Source: Paraoerskovia marina DSM 21750
GTDB taxonomy: Bacteria > Actinomycetota > Actinomycetes > Actinomycetales > Cellulomonadaceae
Assembly (NCBI RefSeq): GCF_000701465.1
Contig: NZ_JNIY01000004.1
Span: 62,001 to 126,000 of the forward strand
Length of the DNA stretch: 64,000 nucleotides
Reading direction: 5' to 3'
Every line of letters begins with the position of its first letter. Position 1 is the stretch's first letter. Below are positions 44,536-53,237 of this stretch, in pieces. The notes beneath the pieces were generated by a model. That model was given only the letters and a program-made list of their open reading frames with translations, was not told the origin of the DNA and made no database searches. The translations under genes were made by a program, and so were the position numbers.

Positions 44536-46860
44536 TCAGCGCACCCGGACAGTCAGCTCCTTGCTCTCGGTGTCGCCGAGGTGGTTGCTGAACACGATCT
44601 GGTAGGTGTGCTTGCCGGCGGTGCGGCCGGTGAGCGGCACCTCGACGTGCTGGGCGGACGGGGTGGCGTCCGTGAGGTCCCCGGAGGAGACGGGTTCGCC
44701 GTCCTCGAGGAGGGTCCACGCGGTGGCGTTGGTGCCCCACCACAGGTCGGCACGGAGGGTGTACTCGCCGTCCTGGTCGTGGTTGTCGTGGCTCAGGCGC
44801 GGGGTGGCCGGCGCCGCCTCCGTGACCCGCACGGTGTGGGTGCGGCAGGCGGTGGTGCCTGCGGCGTTTACGAGCTCGCAGCCGTACTCGTACGTCCCGT
44901 CGGCGCGGTCGGCGACGTCGAACTCGACGTGCTGGGCGGCGGGGGTCGCGTCCACGAGGTTGCGCGTCGCGACGACGTCCCCGTTCTCGGTCAGTCGCAC
45001 CTGGGTGGCGTTCTGGCCCCACCACAGGTCGACGGACACCGTGTAGTCGCCGCCACGGACGCCGTCGCGCGCGTTGTCGTCGCTGATCGCGGCACGGGCG
45101 GGTGCCTCGACCGCCGCGGGTCCGTCGATCGCGTAGAGCGTGGTCGAGCCGGAGACCTCGTTGCCGACGGCGAGCATCGCCTCGCCGGTCGGCGAGTCCG
45201 TCGCGGAGATGAAGGCGAGCCCCTCGGGGCCGAGGTCCCCGGCCGCGCGCACGGCTTCCGCGGGAGCGGCGCCGTCGTCGATCGCGTCCTCCGCCGAGAC
45301 CGAGAAGTCCCGGTTGTTGAGGTACTGCACGAACGTCGCGTCGGTCGGGTCGGTGATGTCGTACGCCATGATGCCGCCGACACGCTCGAGCCCGACGAAC
45401 GCGTACGTGCGGTCGCCGACCGTGCCGACGACGACGCTCTCCGGCTCCGGCCCCTTGGCGTCCGAGCGCGACTCGAACGAGGACTCGCCGTGGTCGGAGT
45501 TGAAGGTGTCCGGCGCGACGTCGGCCGTGATCTGCTCGAAGTCGTCGCCGGAGTCGAAGACCTGCTCGCCGTCGGCGGTCCAGATCGAGAACGAGCGGGC
45601 ACCGAACGCGAACAGCTCCTCGTAGCAGCTGCCGTCCGCGGCGAGGCCCGAGGCGCGCGAGACGTCGAGGCGGCCGAGGTCGTCGTCGGCCGTGCGCCCG
45701 GCTGCGGGGGCGTCGTCGCACAGGGGAGCGACCCCGTCCTCGCCGAGGTCCTTGACCCGCACCGGCTCCTCGTAGTCGCCCCACTCGCGGGCGTCGCCCT
45801 CGTTGGCGGTCAGCAGGTAGGTCTCGTCGCCCGCCGTGTAGCTCGTGATGCCGTCGGGCATGTAGAGGCCGCGCACGGGCACGGTGCGGATGTCGATCCC
45901 GGCATCCTTGTCAGACGGGTCGATGCCCTGGCCCTCGACCGAGAAGTCCTTGGACCCGAGCGACCGGATCTCGGTGACCTCCGCGGCGTCGAGATCCACG
46001 ACGGCGACGGAGTTGGCCTCCTGCAGGGTCACCCAGGCGGTGTTGCCGTCGTCGGAGACCGTCACGTACTCGGGCTCCAGATTGCGCGAGACCGGGTGGT
46101 CGGAGCCCTCGATCCCCGCGAACACGCGGACCCCCTCGGGCAGCGCACCCTCCGCCTCGAAGGCGTGGAAGTCGGCGATCCGGACCGCGTCCTGACCGGG
46201 TGCCGTCACCGACCCGGGCAGGTCGACGACGGCGACGTCACCCTCGGGGTCCACGGCGTAGTCGTCGTCGGGCTCTCCCTCGTCGGCGACGACGGCGCGC
46301 GCCCCGTCCGGCGTGAACGTCACCATGTCCGGCAGGGCTCCGACGCGAACGGCACCGAGTGCCGTGCCGTCGGCGGCGGCGTCGAAGAAGACCAGCCACC
46401 CCGCCTCGGTCTTCGGGTTCGACTCCACAGCCACCGCCACGAGCCCGTCCTCGCGCACGGCCACCGAGTTGGCGACCGCCGACGCCGGCACGCTCGACCC
46501 GTCCGCGGCCGTCACGTTCGCGGTCTCGAGCGCGAACAGGCGCCGCGGAGCCGCGGGATCCTCGACGTCGAGGACCGTGACCTGCCCCGCATGGGCGTTG
46601 ACCGAGAAGAGTCGCTGCGTCGCGGGGTGGTGCGCGACGATCTCGGCCGCCGACTCGTCGAACAGCCCGGTCTCGTAGCTGCCGAGAGCGCGCAGCTCGA
46701 TCGCGGCGTCGGAGGTCGTGACCCCCACCGGGTCGTCGATCACGGCGGCCCGGGCGGCGGGAGCGGCGCTCGCGGCGACGAGTCCGCCGAGTGCGAGGCC
46801 GACGGCGGCGACCGCGGACCACCGTGGCAGCGTGAGGAGTCGGGGAGTGGGCACGGGCAC
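44536..46860 (-). CDS. Secreted choice-of-anchor I protein with two chitinase-N-like C-terminal modules
   Basis: A 774-residue exported protein. The signal peptide ends near SAAPAARAA (~38). Residues ~50-580 are a beta-propeller-like choice-of-anchor I/phytase-like region (ELRALGSYETGLFDESAAEI; LEPEYVTVSDDGNTAWVTLQ). Two ~90-residue modules follow, each with YT(V/L)..DLWWG.NAT and E(N/D)G, ending DATP(A/S)AQHVE; they resemble the Ig-like N-terminal domain of bacterial chitinases. GTG start with GGAGGA upstream. It lacks a cell-wall anchor, so it is probably released. Function unknown; phosphatase activity is sometimes assigned to relatives. Confidence 0.8.
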   Translation of the reverse strand: MPVPTPRLLTLPRWSAVAAVGLALGGLVAASAAPAARAAVIDDPVGVTTSDAAIELRALGSYETGLFDESAAEIVAHHPATQRLFSVNAHAGQVTVLDVEDPAAPRRLFALETANVTAADGSSVPASAVANSVAVREDGLVAVAVESNPKTEAGWLVFFDAAADGTALGAVRVGALPDMVTFTPDGARAVVADEGEPDDDYAVDPEGDVAVVDLPGSVTAPGQDAVRIADFHAFEAEGALPEGVRVFAGIEGSDHPVSRNLEPEYVTVSDDGNTAWVTLQEANSVAVVDLDAAEVTEIRSLGSKDFSVEGQGIDPSDKDAGIDIRTVPVRGLYMPDGITSYTAGDETYLLTANEGDAREWGDYEEPVRVKDLGEDGVAPLCDDAPAAGRTADDDLGRLDVSRASGLAADGSCYEELFAFGARSFSIWTADGEQVFDSGDDFEQITADVAPDTFNSDHGESSFESRSDAKGPEPESVVVGTVGDRTYAFVGLERVGGIMAYDITDPTDATFVQYLNNRDFSVSAEDAIDDGAAPAEAVRAAGDLGPEGLAFISATDSPTGEAMLAVGNEVSGSTTLYAIDGPAAVEAPARAAISDDNARDGVRGGDYTVSVDLWWGQNATQVRLTENGDVVATRNLVDATPAAQHVEFDVADRADGTYEYGCELVNAAGTTACRTHTVRVTEAAPATPRLSHDNHDQDGEYTLRADLWWGTNATAWTLLEDGEPVSSGDLTDATPSAQHVEVPLTGRTAGKHTYQIVFSNHLGDTESKELTVRVR

Positions 46861-47020
46861 AGGTCCTCCAGGAGTTTCGCGACGGCGGGACGAACGCTCC
46901 GCACGCTAGGCAGCCGACGTGCACGGGCGGGATGCGGGCGGTGAACCCTGCATGGCTTTTGGGTGTGATGTCGGAGATCGCGGACGGTGGTTGCCCCGTC
47001 CCTCCGGGTGGTGCACACTC

Positions 47021-47042
47021 AGAGTTCGGACACCCGAACTCT
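47021..47042. promoter_or_regulatory. Candidate metal-repressor operator before the Nramp gene
   Basis: A perfect 9-bp inverted repeat with 4-bp spacer, AGAGTTCGG-ACAC-CCGAACTCT, ends 18 bp before the ATG. By position it could be the binding site of an MntR/DtxR-type manganese repressor; the regulator is not in the window. Confidence 0.6.
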
Positions 47043-47060
47043 TCCCTCAGGAGCGTGTTG

Positions 47061-48350
47061 ATGCCCGACGACGTCGCCGTCAGCCCGGCGCGGCCCGCCC
47101 GCCCCCGGCGTCCCGAGCGGGGGCTCTGGAGACTGCTCGGCCCCGCGTTCGTCGCCGCCGTGGCCTACGTCGACCCCGGCAACGTCGCGGCCAACCTCAC
47201 CGCCGGAGCCCGGTACGGGTACCTGTTGGTCTGGGTGCTGGTGGCGGCCAACGTGATGGCGGTCCTCGTGCAGTACCTCTCCGCGAAGCTCGGCATCGTC
47301 ACCGGCCGGTCGCTGCCCGAGGTCCTCGGCGAGCGCATGTCACGCCGGACCCGTCTGGCCTACTGGGGGCAGGCCGAGGTCGTCGCCGCGGCGACCGACC
47401 TCGCGGAGGTGATCGGCGGCGCCATCGCGCTCAACCTGCTCTTCGGGGTCCCGCTCGTGGTGGGCGGCATCATCACGGGCGTCATCTCCATGCTGGTGCT
47501 CTCGATCCAGCAGAGGCGCGGTCAGCGGGCCTTCGAGGCCGTGATCACGTCGATGCTCGCGATCCTGACCGTCGGGTTCTGCGCCGGCCTCTTCTTTGCG
47601 CCGCCGTCGCTCGAGGGCGTGCTCGGCGGCCTCGTCCCGCGCTTCGAGGGTGCCGACTCCGTCCTGCTCGCGGCCTCCATGCTCGGTGCCACCGTGATGC
47701 CGCACGCGATCTACCTGCACTCCTCTCTCGCCCGCGACCGGCACCGCGCCACCCGCCCCGCAGTCCCCGGCAGTGCTGCGTACTCCGGCGAGCAGGCCGA
47801 GACCCGGCGGCTGCTCCGCGGGACGCGGCTCGACGTCGTGCTGGCGCTGATCGTCGCGGGCTCGGTGAACATCGCGATGCTCCTGCTCGCGGCGGCCAAC
47901 CTGCCGGGCCGTGCCGGCACCGACTCCATCGAGGGTGCGCACGCCGCGATCGTCGACGTGCTCGGGCCGGTGGTCGGCGTGCTCTTCGCCGTCGGACTGC
48001 TCGCCTCGGGGCTCGCGTCGACCTCGGTCGGCGCCTACGCCGGTGCCGAGATCATGCAGGGTCTGCTCAAGGTGCGGATCTCCCTGCTGTGGCGGCGTGC
48101 CGTCACCCTGATCCCGGCGATCGTCCTGCTCGCGACGGGCATCTCGCCCACGTGGTTGCTGGTGATGAGCCAGGTGGTGCTCAGCTTCGGCATCCCGTTC
48201 GCGATGATCCCGCTGGTCCGTCTGACGCGCGACCGTGCGCTGATGGGGGAGCAGCGCAACGGCACGGTGACCCAGGTGGCCGGCTGGGCGGTGGCGACCG
48301 TGATCGTCGCCCTCAACCTCGTGCTGCTCTGGCTCACGTTCGCCGGGTGA
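47061..48350 (+). CDS. mntH: Nramp-family divalent metal transporter
   Basis: A 429-residue membrane transporter with ~11 spans importing Mn2+/Fe2+ with protons. It shows the span-1 metal motif DPGNVAANL, span-6 MPHAIYLHSS and the GQAEVVAAATDLAEVIGGAI segment. ATG 47061 has AGGAG at 47049-47053; longer frames to 46932 run through the operator and are rejected. Confidence 0.93.
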   Translation: MPDDVAVSPARPARPRRPERGLWRLLGPAFVAAVAYVDPGNVAANLTAGARYGYLLVWVLVAANVMAVLVQYLSAKLGIVTGRSLPEVLGERMSRRTRLAYWGQAEVVAAATDLAEVIGGAIALNLLFGVPLVVGGIITGVISMLVLSIQQRRGQRAFEAVITSMLAILTVGFCAGLFFAPPSLEGVLGGLVPRFEGADSVLLAASMLGATVMPHAIYLHSSLARDRHRATRPAVPGSAAYSGEQAETRRLLRGTRLDVVLALIVAGSVNIAMLLLAAANLPGRAGTDSIEGAHAAIVDVLGPVVGVLFAVGLLASGLASTSVGAYAGAEIMQGLLKVRISLLWRRAVTLIPAIVLLATGISPTWLLVMSQVVLSFGIPFAMIPLVRLTRDRALMGEQRNGTVTQVAGWAVATVIVALNLVLLWLTFAG

Positions 48351-48374
48351 GAGGGCCGCGCATCGGGCCGGGAC

Positions 48375-49082
48375 CTACCGCTCGAGCGCGCGAACCATCG
48401 CGGACGCCAGGTCGGCGGGTCGCGTGAACATCGGCCAGTGGCCCGTGGGCAGGTCGACGATCTCGTAGTCGTCGAGCCGGGCGAGCTCCGCGACGAACGA
48501 GTGGTTCTCCGCCATCAGGCCGCGCAGCGTCTCGGCCGACATCTCGGAGGCGATCACGGTCGAGGGCACCGTGTAGCGGCTCCGGTCGTCGCTCAGCGCG
48601 TGCGGCTCCCGTACGGTGCCGGCCGGCTGCGGGACCGCGCGCTCGCGGAAGGCCTGGAGCTGGCTCTCGGTCAGGTCGCGCAACGAGGCGTCGTCCATGC
48701 CCTCCCACGGCGGCAGCGGGTACTCGTCGAGCTCGGCGGGGAGGTCGGGGTTCAGGGCGTCACCGGAGGCCAGCGGCCCCGAGTCGACGTAGATCACGTG
48801 CGCGACGCGGCCCGGCCGGGCGTCCGACGCCGCGTAGACGAGACCGCCCGACGCCGAGTGCCCGGCGAGGGCGACCTCCGCGTCGTCGGGCAGCGCGTCG
48901 ATCGCCGCGACGACGGCCGCGACGTGGTCGGCGAGCGTGACCTGCGAGCGGTCGGCGTCGCGCGACTCCATCCCCGGGAGCGTGAGCGGGTGCGGCGTGT
49001 GGCCGGCCTCCGCGAGGTGCGGGACGACGTCGTCCCACGCAGAACCGTCCAACCAGAACCCGGGAACCAGGATGATGTCCAT
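48375..49082 (-). CDS. Alpha/beta hydrolase
   Basis: A 235-residue esterase-like enzyme: VPGFWLDGSAWDDVVPHLAE, nucleophile GHSASGGLVYA, catalytic His in LPTGHWPMF. It belongs to the salicylate-esterase/EstC-like shape. The start has TACAGT 6 nt upstream. Substrate unknown. Confidence 0.9.
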   Translation of the reverse strand: MDIILVPGFWLDGSAWDDVVPHLAEAGHTPHPLTLPGMESRDADRSQVTLADHVAAVVAAIDALPDDAEVALAGHSASGGLVYAASDARPGRVAHVIYVDSGPLASGDALNPDLPAELDEYPLPPWEGMDDASLRDLTESQLQAFRERAVPQPAGTVREPHALSDDRSRYTVPSTVIASEMSAETLRGLMAENHSFVAELARLDDYEIVDLPTGHWPMFTRPADLASAMVRALER

Positions 49083-49088
49083 CCACCG

Positions 49089-49094
49089 ACTGTA
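49089..49094 (-). promoter_or_regulatory. -10 box TACAGT, hydrolase
   Basis: Six nt before ATG 49082. Confidence 0.5.
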
Positions 49095-49189
49095 GGCACG
49101 GCCCCCGACACTCGCTACGCTGCTTCCGCGCAACCCTGCGCGTTCAGCACGAACCACCCGATCCCGGTCGGGCGACGGACGGAGCATTG

Positions 49190-50512
49190 ATGGCACTCGG
49201 TTGGACCCTCCACGGCGACGGGAAGACGCTCGGGCCGACCGACGTCGTCGCCCCTGACGAGCGCCTGTCCTGGCCCCGGACCGTCGGGATCGGCATGCAG
49301 CACGTCGTCGCGATGTTCGGGGCGACGTTCCTCGTCCCGCTGATCACCGGCTTCTCCCCGGCGACGACGCTGTTCTTCTCCGGCCTGGGGACGATCGCGT
49401 TCCTGCTGATCACCCGCAACAGGCTCCCGAGCTACCTCGGGTCCAGCTTCGCGTTCATCGCCCCGATCGGCGCTGCGGCGGCCGCGGGAGGACAGAGCGT
49501 CGCGGTCGGCGGCATCCTCGTGACCGGCCTCGTCCTGGCTGCCGTCGGCGCCGTCGTCCACTTCGTCGGCGCAGGGTGGATCGACACGCTGATGCCCCCG
49601 ATCGTCACGGGCACCATCGTCGCGCTGATCGGGCTCAACCTGGCCCCGGCCGCGTGGGACAACTTCGAGCAGTTCCCCGTGACCGCGACCGTCACGCTCG
49701 CGACGATCCTCGTCGCGACGGTGCTCTTCCGCGGGATCCTCGGCCGGTTGTCGATCCTCGTCGGCGTGGTCGTCGGGTATGTCGTCGCGGTGATCCGCGG
49801 CGAGGTCGACTTCTCTGCCGCCGAGCAGGCGGCCTGGATCGGGTTCCCCGACTTCGTCACGCCGACGTTCGACGTCGCCGTGCTCGGGCTCTTCGTCCCG
49901 GTCGTGCTGGTCCTCGTGGCCGAGAACGTCGGTCACGTGAAGTCCGTGGCGGCGATGACCGGACGGGACCTCGACTCGTACATGGGGCGTGCGATCTTCG
50001 CGGACGGCGTCGCGACGACGCTCGCCGGGACCGGCGGCGGCTCGGGCACGACGACGTACGCCGAGAACATCGGCGTGATGGCGGCGACGCGGGTCTACTC
50101 CACGGCCGCCTACTGGGTGGCGGCGTTCACGGCGCTGGCGCTCTCGATGTCGCCGAAGTTCGGTGCGCTCGTCGCCACGGTCCCGCCGGGGGTGCTCGGC
50201 GGTGCGGCGACGATGCTGTACGGGATGATCGGCGTCCTCGGTGCACGGATCTGGGTGCAGAACCGCGTCGACTTCGGCAACCCGGTGAACCTCGCGACGG
50301 CGGCCGTTCCGCTGGTGATCGGGATCGCGAACTTCACGTTTGCCGCCGGGGACCTGACGTTCGAGGGCATCGCGCTCGGCACCGGCGCCGCGCTCCTGAT
50401 CTTCCACGGACAGACCGCGATCGCCCGCTGGCGCGGCACGAGCGCGGAGCCCGCGAGCCCGGCCTCCGTCCCGGGCCCGCGCGACCCTGAGAAGGACGAC
50501 GTGGCGAGCTGA
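49190..50512 (+). CDS. Uracil/xanthine permease (NCS2 family)
   Basis: A 440-residue proton symporter with ~14 spans. Family motifs: GIGMQHVVAMFGATFLVPLI, GSSFAFIAPI and the substrate-site stretch FADGVATTLAGTGGGSGTTT YAEN (NCS2 signature region). ATG 49190 follows GGAG (49181-49184) by 5 nt; TTG 49187 is an alternative. Uracil import would feed Upp encoded at 18764. Confidence 0.93.
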   Translation: MALGWTLHGDGKTLGPTDVVAPDERLSWPRTVGIGMQHVVAMFGATFLVPLITGFSPATTLFFSGLGTIAFLLITRNRLPSYLGSSFAFIAPIGAAAAAGGQSVAVGGILVTGLVLAAVGAVVHFVGAGWIDTLMPPIVTGTIVALIGLNLAPAAWDNFEQFPVTATVTLATILVATVLFRGILGRLSILVGVVVGYVVAVIRGEVDFSAAEQAAWIGFPDFVTPTFDVAVLGLFVPVVLVLVAENVGHVKSVAAMTGRDLDSYMGRAIFADGVATTLAGTGGGSGTTTYAENIGVMAATRVYSTAAYWVAAFTALALSMSPKFGALVATVPPGVLGGAATMLYGMIGVLGARIWVQNRVDFGNPVNLATAAVPLVIGIANFTFAAGDLTFEGIALGTGAALLIFHGQTAIARWRGTSAEPASPASVPGPRDPEKDDVAS

Positions 50513-50543
50513 CGCCGTCGGACGGCGTTGCCGTCGGACGTGC

Positions 50544-50587
50544 CACCGGTGGGGTGCGAGGGAGCGATTCCTCGCACCCCACCGGTG
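50544..50587 (+). terminator. Strong hairpin after the NCS2 permease gene
   Basis: An 18-bp perfect stem (50544-50561/50570-50587) with an 8-nt loop, 32 bp after the stop; no U tract. Confidence 0.8.
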
Positions 50588-50627
50588 TGTCGTGGGGAGC
50601 GTTCGTGAACGGATTAGTGAGAACGGG

Positions 50628-50647
50628 TGTCATTACTGTTATCGTCA
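50628..50647. promoter_or_regulatory. Possible Zur-type operator upstream of the AztD-like gene
   Basis: TGTCATTACTGTTATCGTCA is an AT-rich imperfect palindrome (10 of 20 positions symmetric) 72 bp before the ATG. It resembles actinobacterial Zur boxes only loosely. Confidence 0.3.
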
Positions 50648-50718
50648 TGCTGCGCGCACCTCCCGTCCCCACGACCAGGAAGGAGCGGCGCACGGCCCTG
50701 CCCGCGCGCCTTTCCGCC

Positions 50719-52035
50719 ATGACACGCACTCTTGCTCCCGCCGCCCGCACGACGGCGGCCGCCCTCCTCTCGCTCGGCCTCCTCGCCGGGTGCGCCACGA
50801 CCGAGTCCGAGGACGAGTCCGCAGCGTCGGGCTCGACCGACGAGGCGACGTCGGACGTCACCGAGGCCGCCGCCCTGACACCGCGACTCGTCGTGACCTA
50901 CGACGGCGGGGTGCAGGTTCTCGATGCCAACACCCTCGACGTCGTGGGGGACGTGGCGCTCGACGGCTTCCTCCGCGCCAACCCCGCCGGTGACGGCCGG
51001 CACGCCGCACTCTCCACGAGCGAGGGCTTCCAGCTCCTCGACACCGGCACCTGGGCCCAGGCTCACGGCGACCACGCGCACTACTTCACCGCGGACCCCG
51101 TGCTCACCGACGTGACCTACGAGGCCGAGACGCCCGGCCACGCCGTCGTGCACGCCGGACGGACCAACTTCTGGGACGACGGCACCGGCGAGATCACGAT
51201 CGTCGACGCCGAGCACGTAGCTGACGGCCCCGGACAGGACGCGCGGACCTACACGACGCCCGCAGCCCACCACGGTGTCGCGGTCGAGCTCACCGACGGC
51301 ACCCTGGTGCTGACCGACGGGACCGAGGACGAGCGCTCCGGCGTCCGCGTGCTCGACGCCGACGACGCCGAGATCGCGGCGACCGACGAGTGCCCGAGCG
51401 TCCACGGCGAGGCGACCGCCCAGGGCGAGGCCGTCGTGCTCGGCTGCGAGGACGGCGTCGTGATCGTGAAGGACGGAGCCGTCACCAAGGTCGACTCGCC
51501 CACCAGCCCGGGAGGATTCGGCACGCTGGCGGGCTCGCACTCGTCGTCGGTGGTCCTCGGCGACTACAAGGAGGGCGAGGACCAGGACCCCACCCAGGTC
51601 TCGCTGATCGACGCCGAGGCGGGCACGATCCAGCTCGTCGAGCTTCCCGCCTCGTACACGTTCCGCTCACTCGCACGCGGCGACGACGGTGAGGCGCTGG
51701 TGCTCGGCACCGACGGCGCGCTGCACGTGATCGACCCGACCACCGGCGAGCTCACGAACTCCTGGCCCGTCGTCGACGCCTGGACCGTGCCTGAGGACTG
51801 GCAGGAACCGCGCCCGGCGATCTGGGTGAACGACGGCACCGCCTTCGTCAGCGACCCGGCTACCAGCAGCATCCACGCCGTCGACATCCTGTCCGGCGAG
51901 GTCTGGAACACGGCCACGCTCGACGTCGTCCCCAACGAGCTCACGGGCGTCACCGGTGACGGGGTCGAGGAGTACGAGACGAACCACGACGAGGACGAGC
52001 ACGCGGACCACGACCACGAGGACCACGACCACTAG
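50719..52035 (+). CDS. aztD: Zinc metallochaperone AztD-like lipoprotein
   Basis: A 438-residue extracytoplasmic protein. The signal peptide ends LGLLAGC (lipobox Cys25). The body is a beta-propeller with zinc-site-like histidines (AQAHGDHAHYF, AAHHGVAVE) and the tail is a His/Asp cluster (HDEDEHADHDHEDHDH) suited to zinc capture. AztD passes zinc to the AztC binding protein, but no aztABC is nearby. ATG 50719 gives an ideal lipoprotein signal; the frame starts earlier at 50554. Confidence 0.85.
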   Translation: MTRTLAPAARTTAAALLSLGLLAGCATTESEDESAASGSTDEATSDVTEAAALTPRLVVTYDGGVQVLDANTLDVVGDVALDGFLRANPAGDGRHAALSTSEGFQLLDTGTWAQAHGDHAHYFTADPVLTDVTYEAETPGHAVVHAGRTNFWDDGTGEITIVDAEHVADGPGQDARTYTTPAAHHGVAVELTDGTLVLTDGTEDERSGVRVLDADDAEIAATDECPSVHGEATAQGEAVVLGCEDGVVIVKDGAVTKVDSPTSPGGFGTLAGSHSSSVVLGDYKEGEDQDPTQVSLIDAEAGTIQLVELPASYTFRSLARGDDGEALVLGTDGALHVIDPTTGELTNSWPVVDAWTVPEDWQEPRPAIWVNDGTAFVSDPATSSIHAVDILSGEVWNTATLDVVPNELTGVTGDGVEEYETNHDEDEHADHDHEDHDH

Positions 52036-52044
52036 CCACGGTCT

Positions 52045-52205
52045 CAGCGCGGCGCGAGGAGTCTCTCGTGGAACGCCCCGGAGATGTCGACCGGGACGGC
52101 CGCCGGCAGTCCGTCGTCAAACGCGACCGGGTACACCAGGGTGTGCCCGGTCGTGTCGCGCGCGGCGATACTGACGCCGAGCGGACACTGATCCGCCGGT
52201 GAACC
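52045..52205 (-). pseudogene. Possible orphan 3' fragment of an unrecognised gene
   Basis: A frame of ~53 codons without a start reads QCPLGVSIAARDTTGHTLVY then PVAFDDGLPAAVPVDISGAF, more protein-like than noise, and ends at TGA 52045-52047 (minus strand). It may be the tail of a lost gene. I do not recognise it. Confidence 0.25.
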
Positions 52206-52211
52206 TGTCGT

Positions 52212-53159
52212 CTACTTCGCCGACCTTGGCCCTCGTGGCGGGGTGCTTGTCCTTCGCCGCTGTGGCGCGAGCTGCCCGGCGAGCATCGCCGCGAGGGCGA
52301 GCAGCAGGCCGAGGGTCTGGACAGCCGTGAAGCGCTCGCCGAGCACGACGGCGCCCAGCCCGGTCGCGACGAGCGGGGAGAGCAGGCCGAGCAGGGCGGT
52401 CGCGGTCACGGGCAGGACTCGAATCCCCGCGAACCACACGCTGTAGGCGAGCAGCCCGCCGACGAGCCCGAGCCAGAGGTATCCGGCGACTGCGGCGGCA
52501 TCGATGTCGGTCGGCACCCCCTCGACGACGAGCGTCGGGAGGAGGAGGACGAGCCCGCCGGCGGTGAGTTGCCAGCCGGCGAGACCCAGGGCGCTGACCC
52601 CCGCGGGCCGCCCCCATCGCTTCGTGAGGACAATCCCGAGCCCCATCGAGAGTGCGCCGCCCACCCCCGCGAGCACGCCGACGACGTCGAGCCCTGCACC
52701 CGGTCCGAGCACCACCAGGCCGACGCCGATCACGCCGACGACGCCCCAGGCGAGTCGCCATCGTGAAAGCCGCTCGTGGAGCACGGCCACGACGAGGAAC
52801 GCGACGAGGATCGGCTGTGTCGCACCGAGGGTGGCGGCGACTCCGCCGGGGAGGCGCTCTGCCGTGACGAACAGCAGGGCGAAGAAGATCCCGATGTTGA
52901 GGGTCCCGAGCACGGCTGCCTTCCACCACCAGTCACCGCGGGGCAGAGTGCGCGTGATCAGGATCGCGAGGATTCCCGCGGGCAGTGCGCGCATCAGGGC
53001 GGCGAAGAGCGGGTGTCCGGCGGGCAGGAGCTCGGTCGTGACGACGTAGGTGGTGCCCCAGACGGCCGGGGCGAGCGCGGTGAGCGCGGTGCGACGGGCG
53101 AGCTGTCGCCCGTGCACGGATGCTGGGGTCGCCGTCGGGGGCGGGGCGGTGGCGGTCAT
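52212..53159 (-). CDS. EamA/DMT-family transporter
   Basis: A 315-residue ten-span exporter with two EamA halves (ALAPAVWGTTYVVTTELLPA; LGLGIVLTKRWGRPAG). The PALLVLGE-like element LVATGLGAVVLGERFT near the C-terminus is typical of DMT exporters. It is divergent from the LysR gene 78 bp away, its likely regulator. Substrate unknown; amino acids or drugs are common in the family. Confidence 0.9.
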   Translation of the reverse strand: MTATAPPPTATPASVHGRQLARRTALTALAPAVWGTTYVVTTELLPAGHPLFAALMRALPAGILAILITRTLPRGDWWWKAAVLGTLNIGIFFALLFVTAERLPGGVAATLGATQPILVAFLVVAVLHERLSRWRLAWGVVGVIGVGLVVLGPGAGLDVVGVLAGVGGALSMGLGIVLTKRWGRPAGVSALGLAGWQLTAGGLVLLLPTLVVEGVPTDIDAAAVAGYLWLGLVGGLLAYSVWFAGIRVLPVTATALLGLLSPLVATGLGAVVLGERFTAVQTLGLLLALAAMLAGQLAPQRRRTSTPPRGPRSAK

Positions 53160-53237
53160 GTCTTGATCCTGCGGTCGGTCGATCAATGAGTCCAACACAT
53201 GCTTGTCATCCCATCCATCGCTGGTGAAGATAGATAG

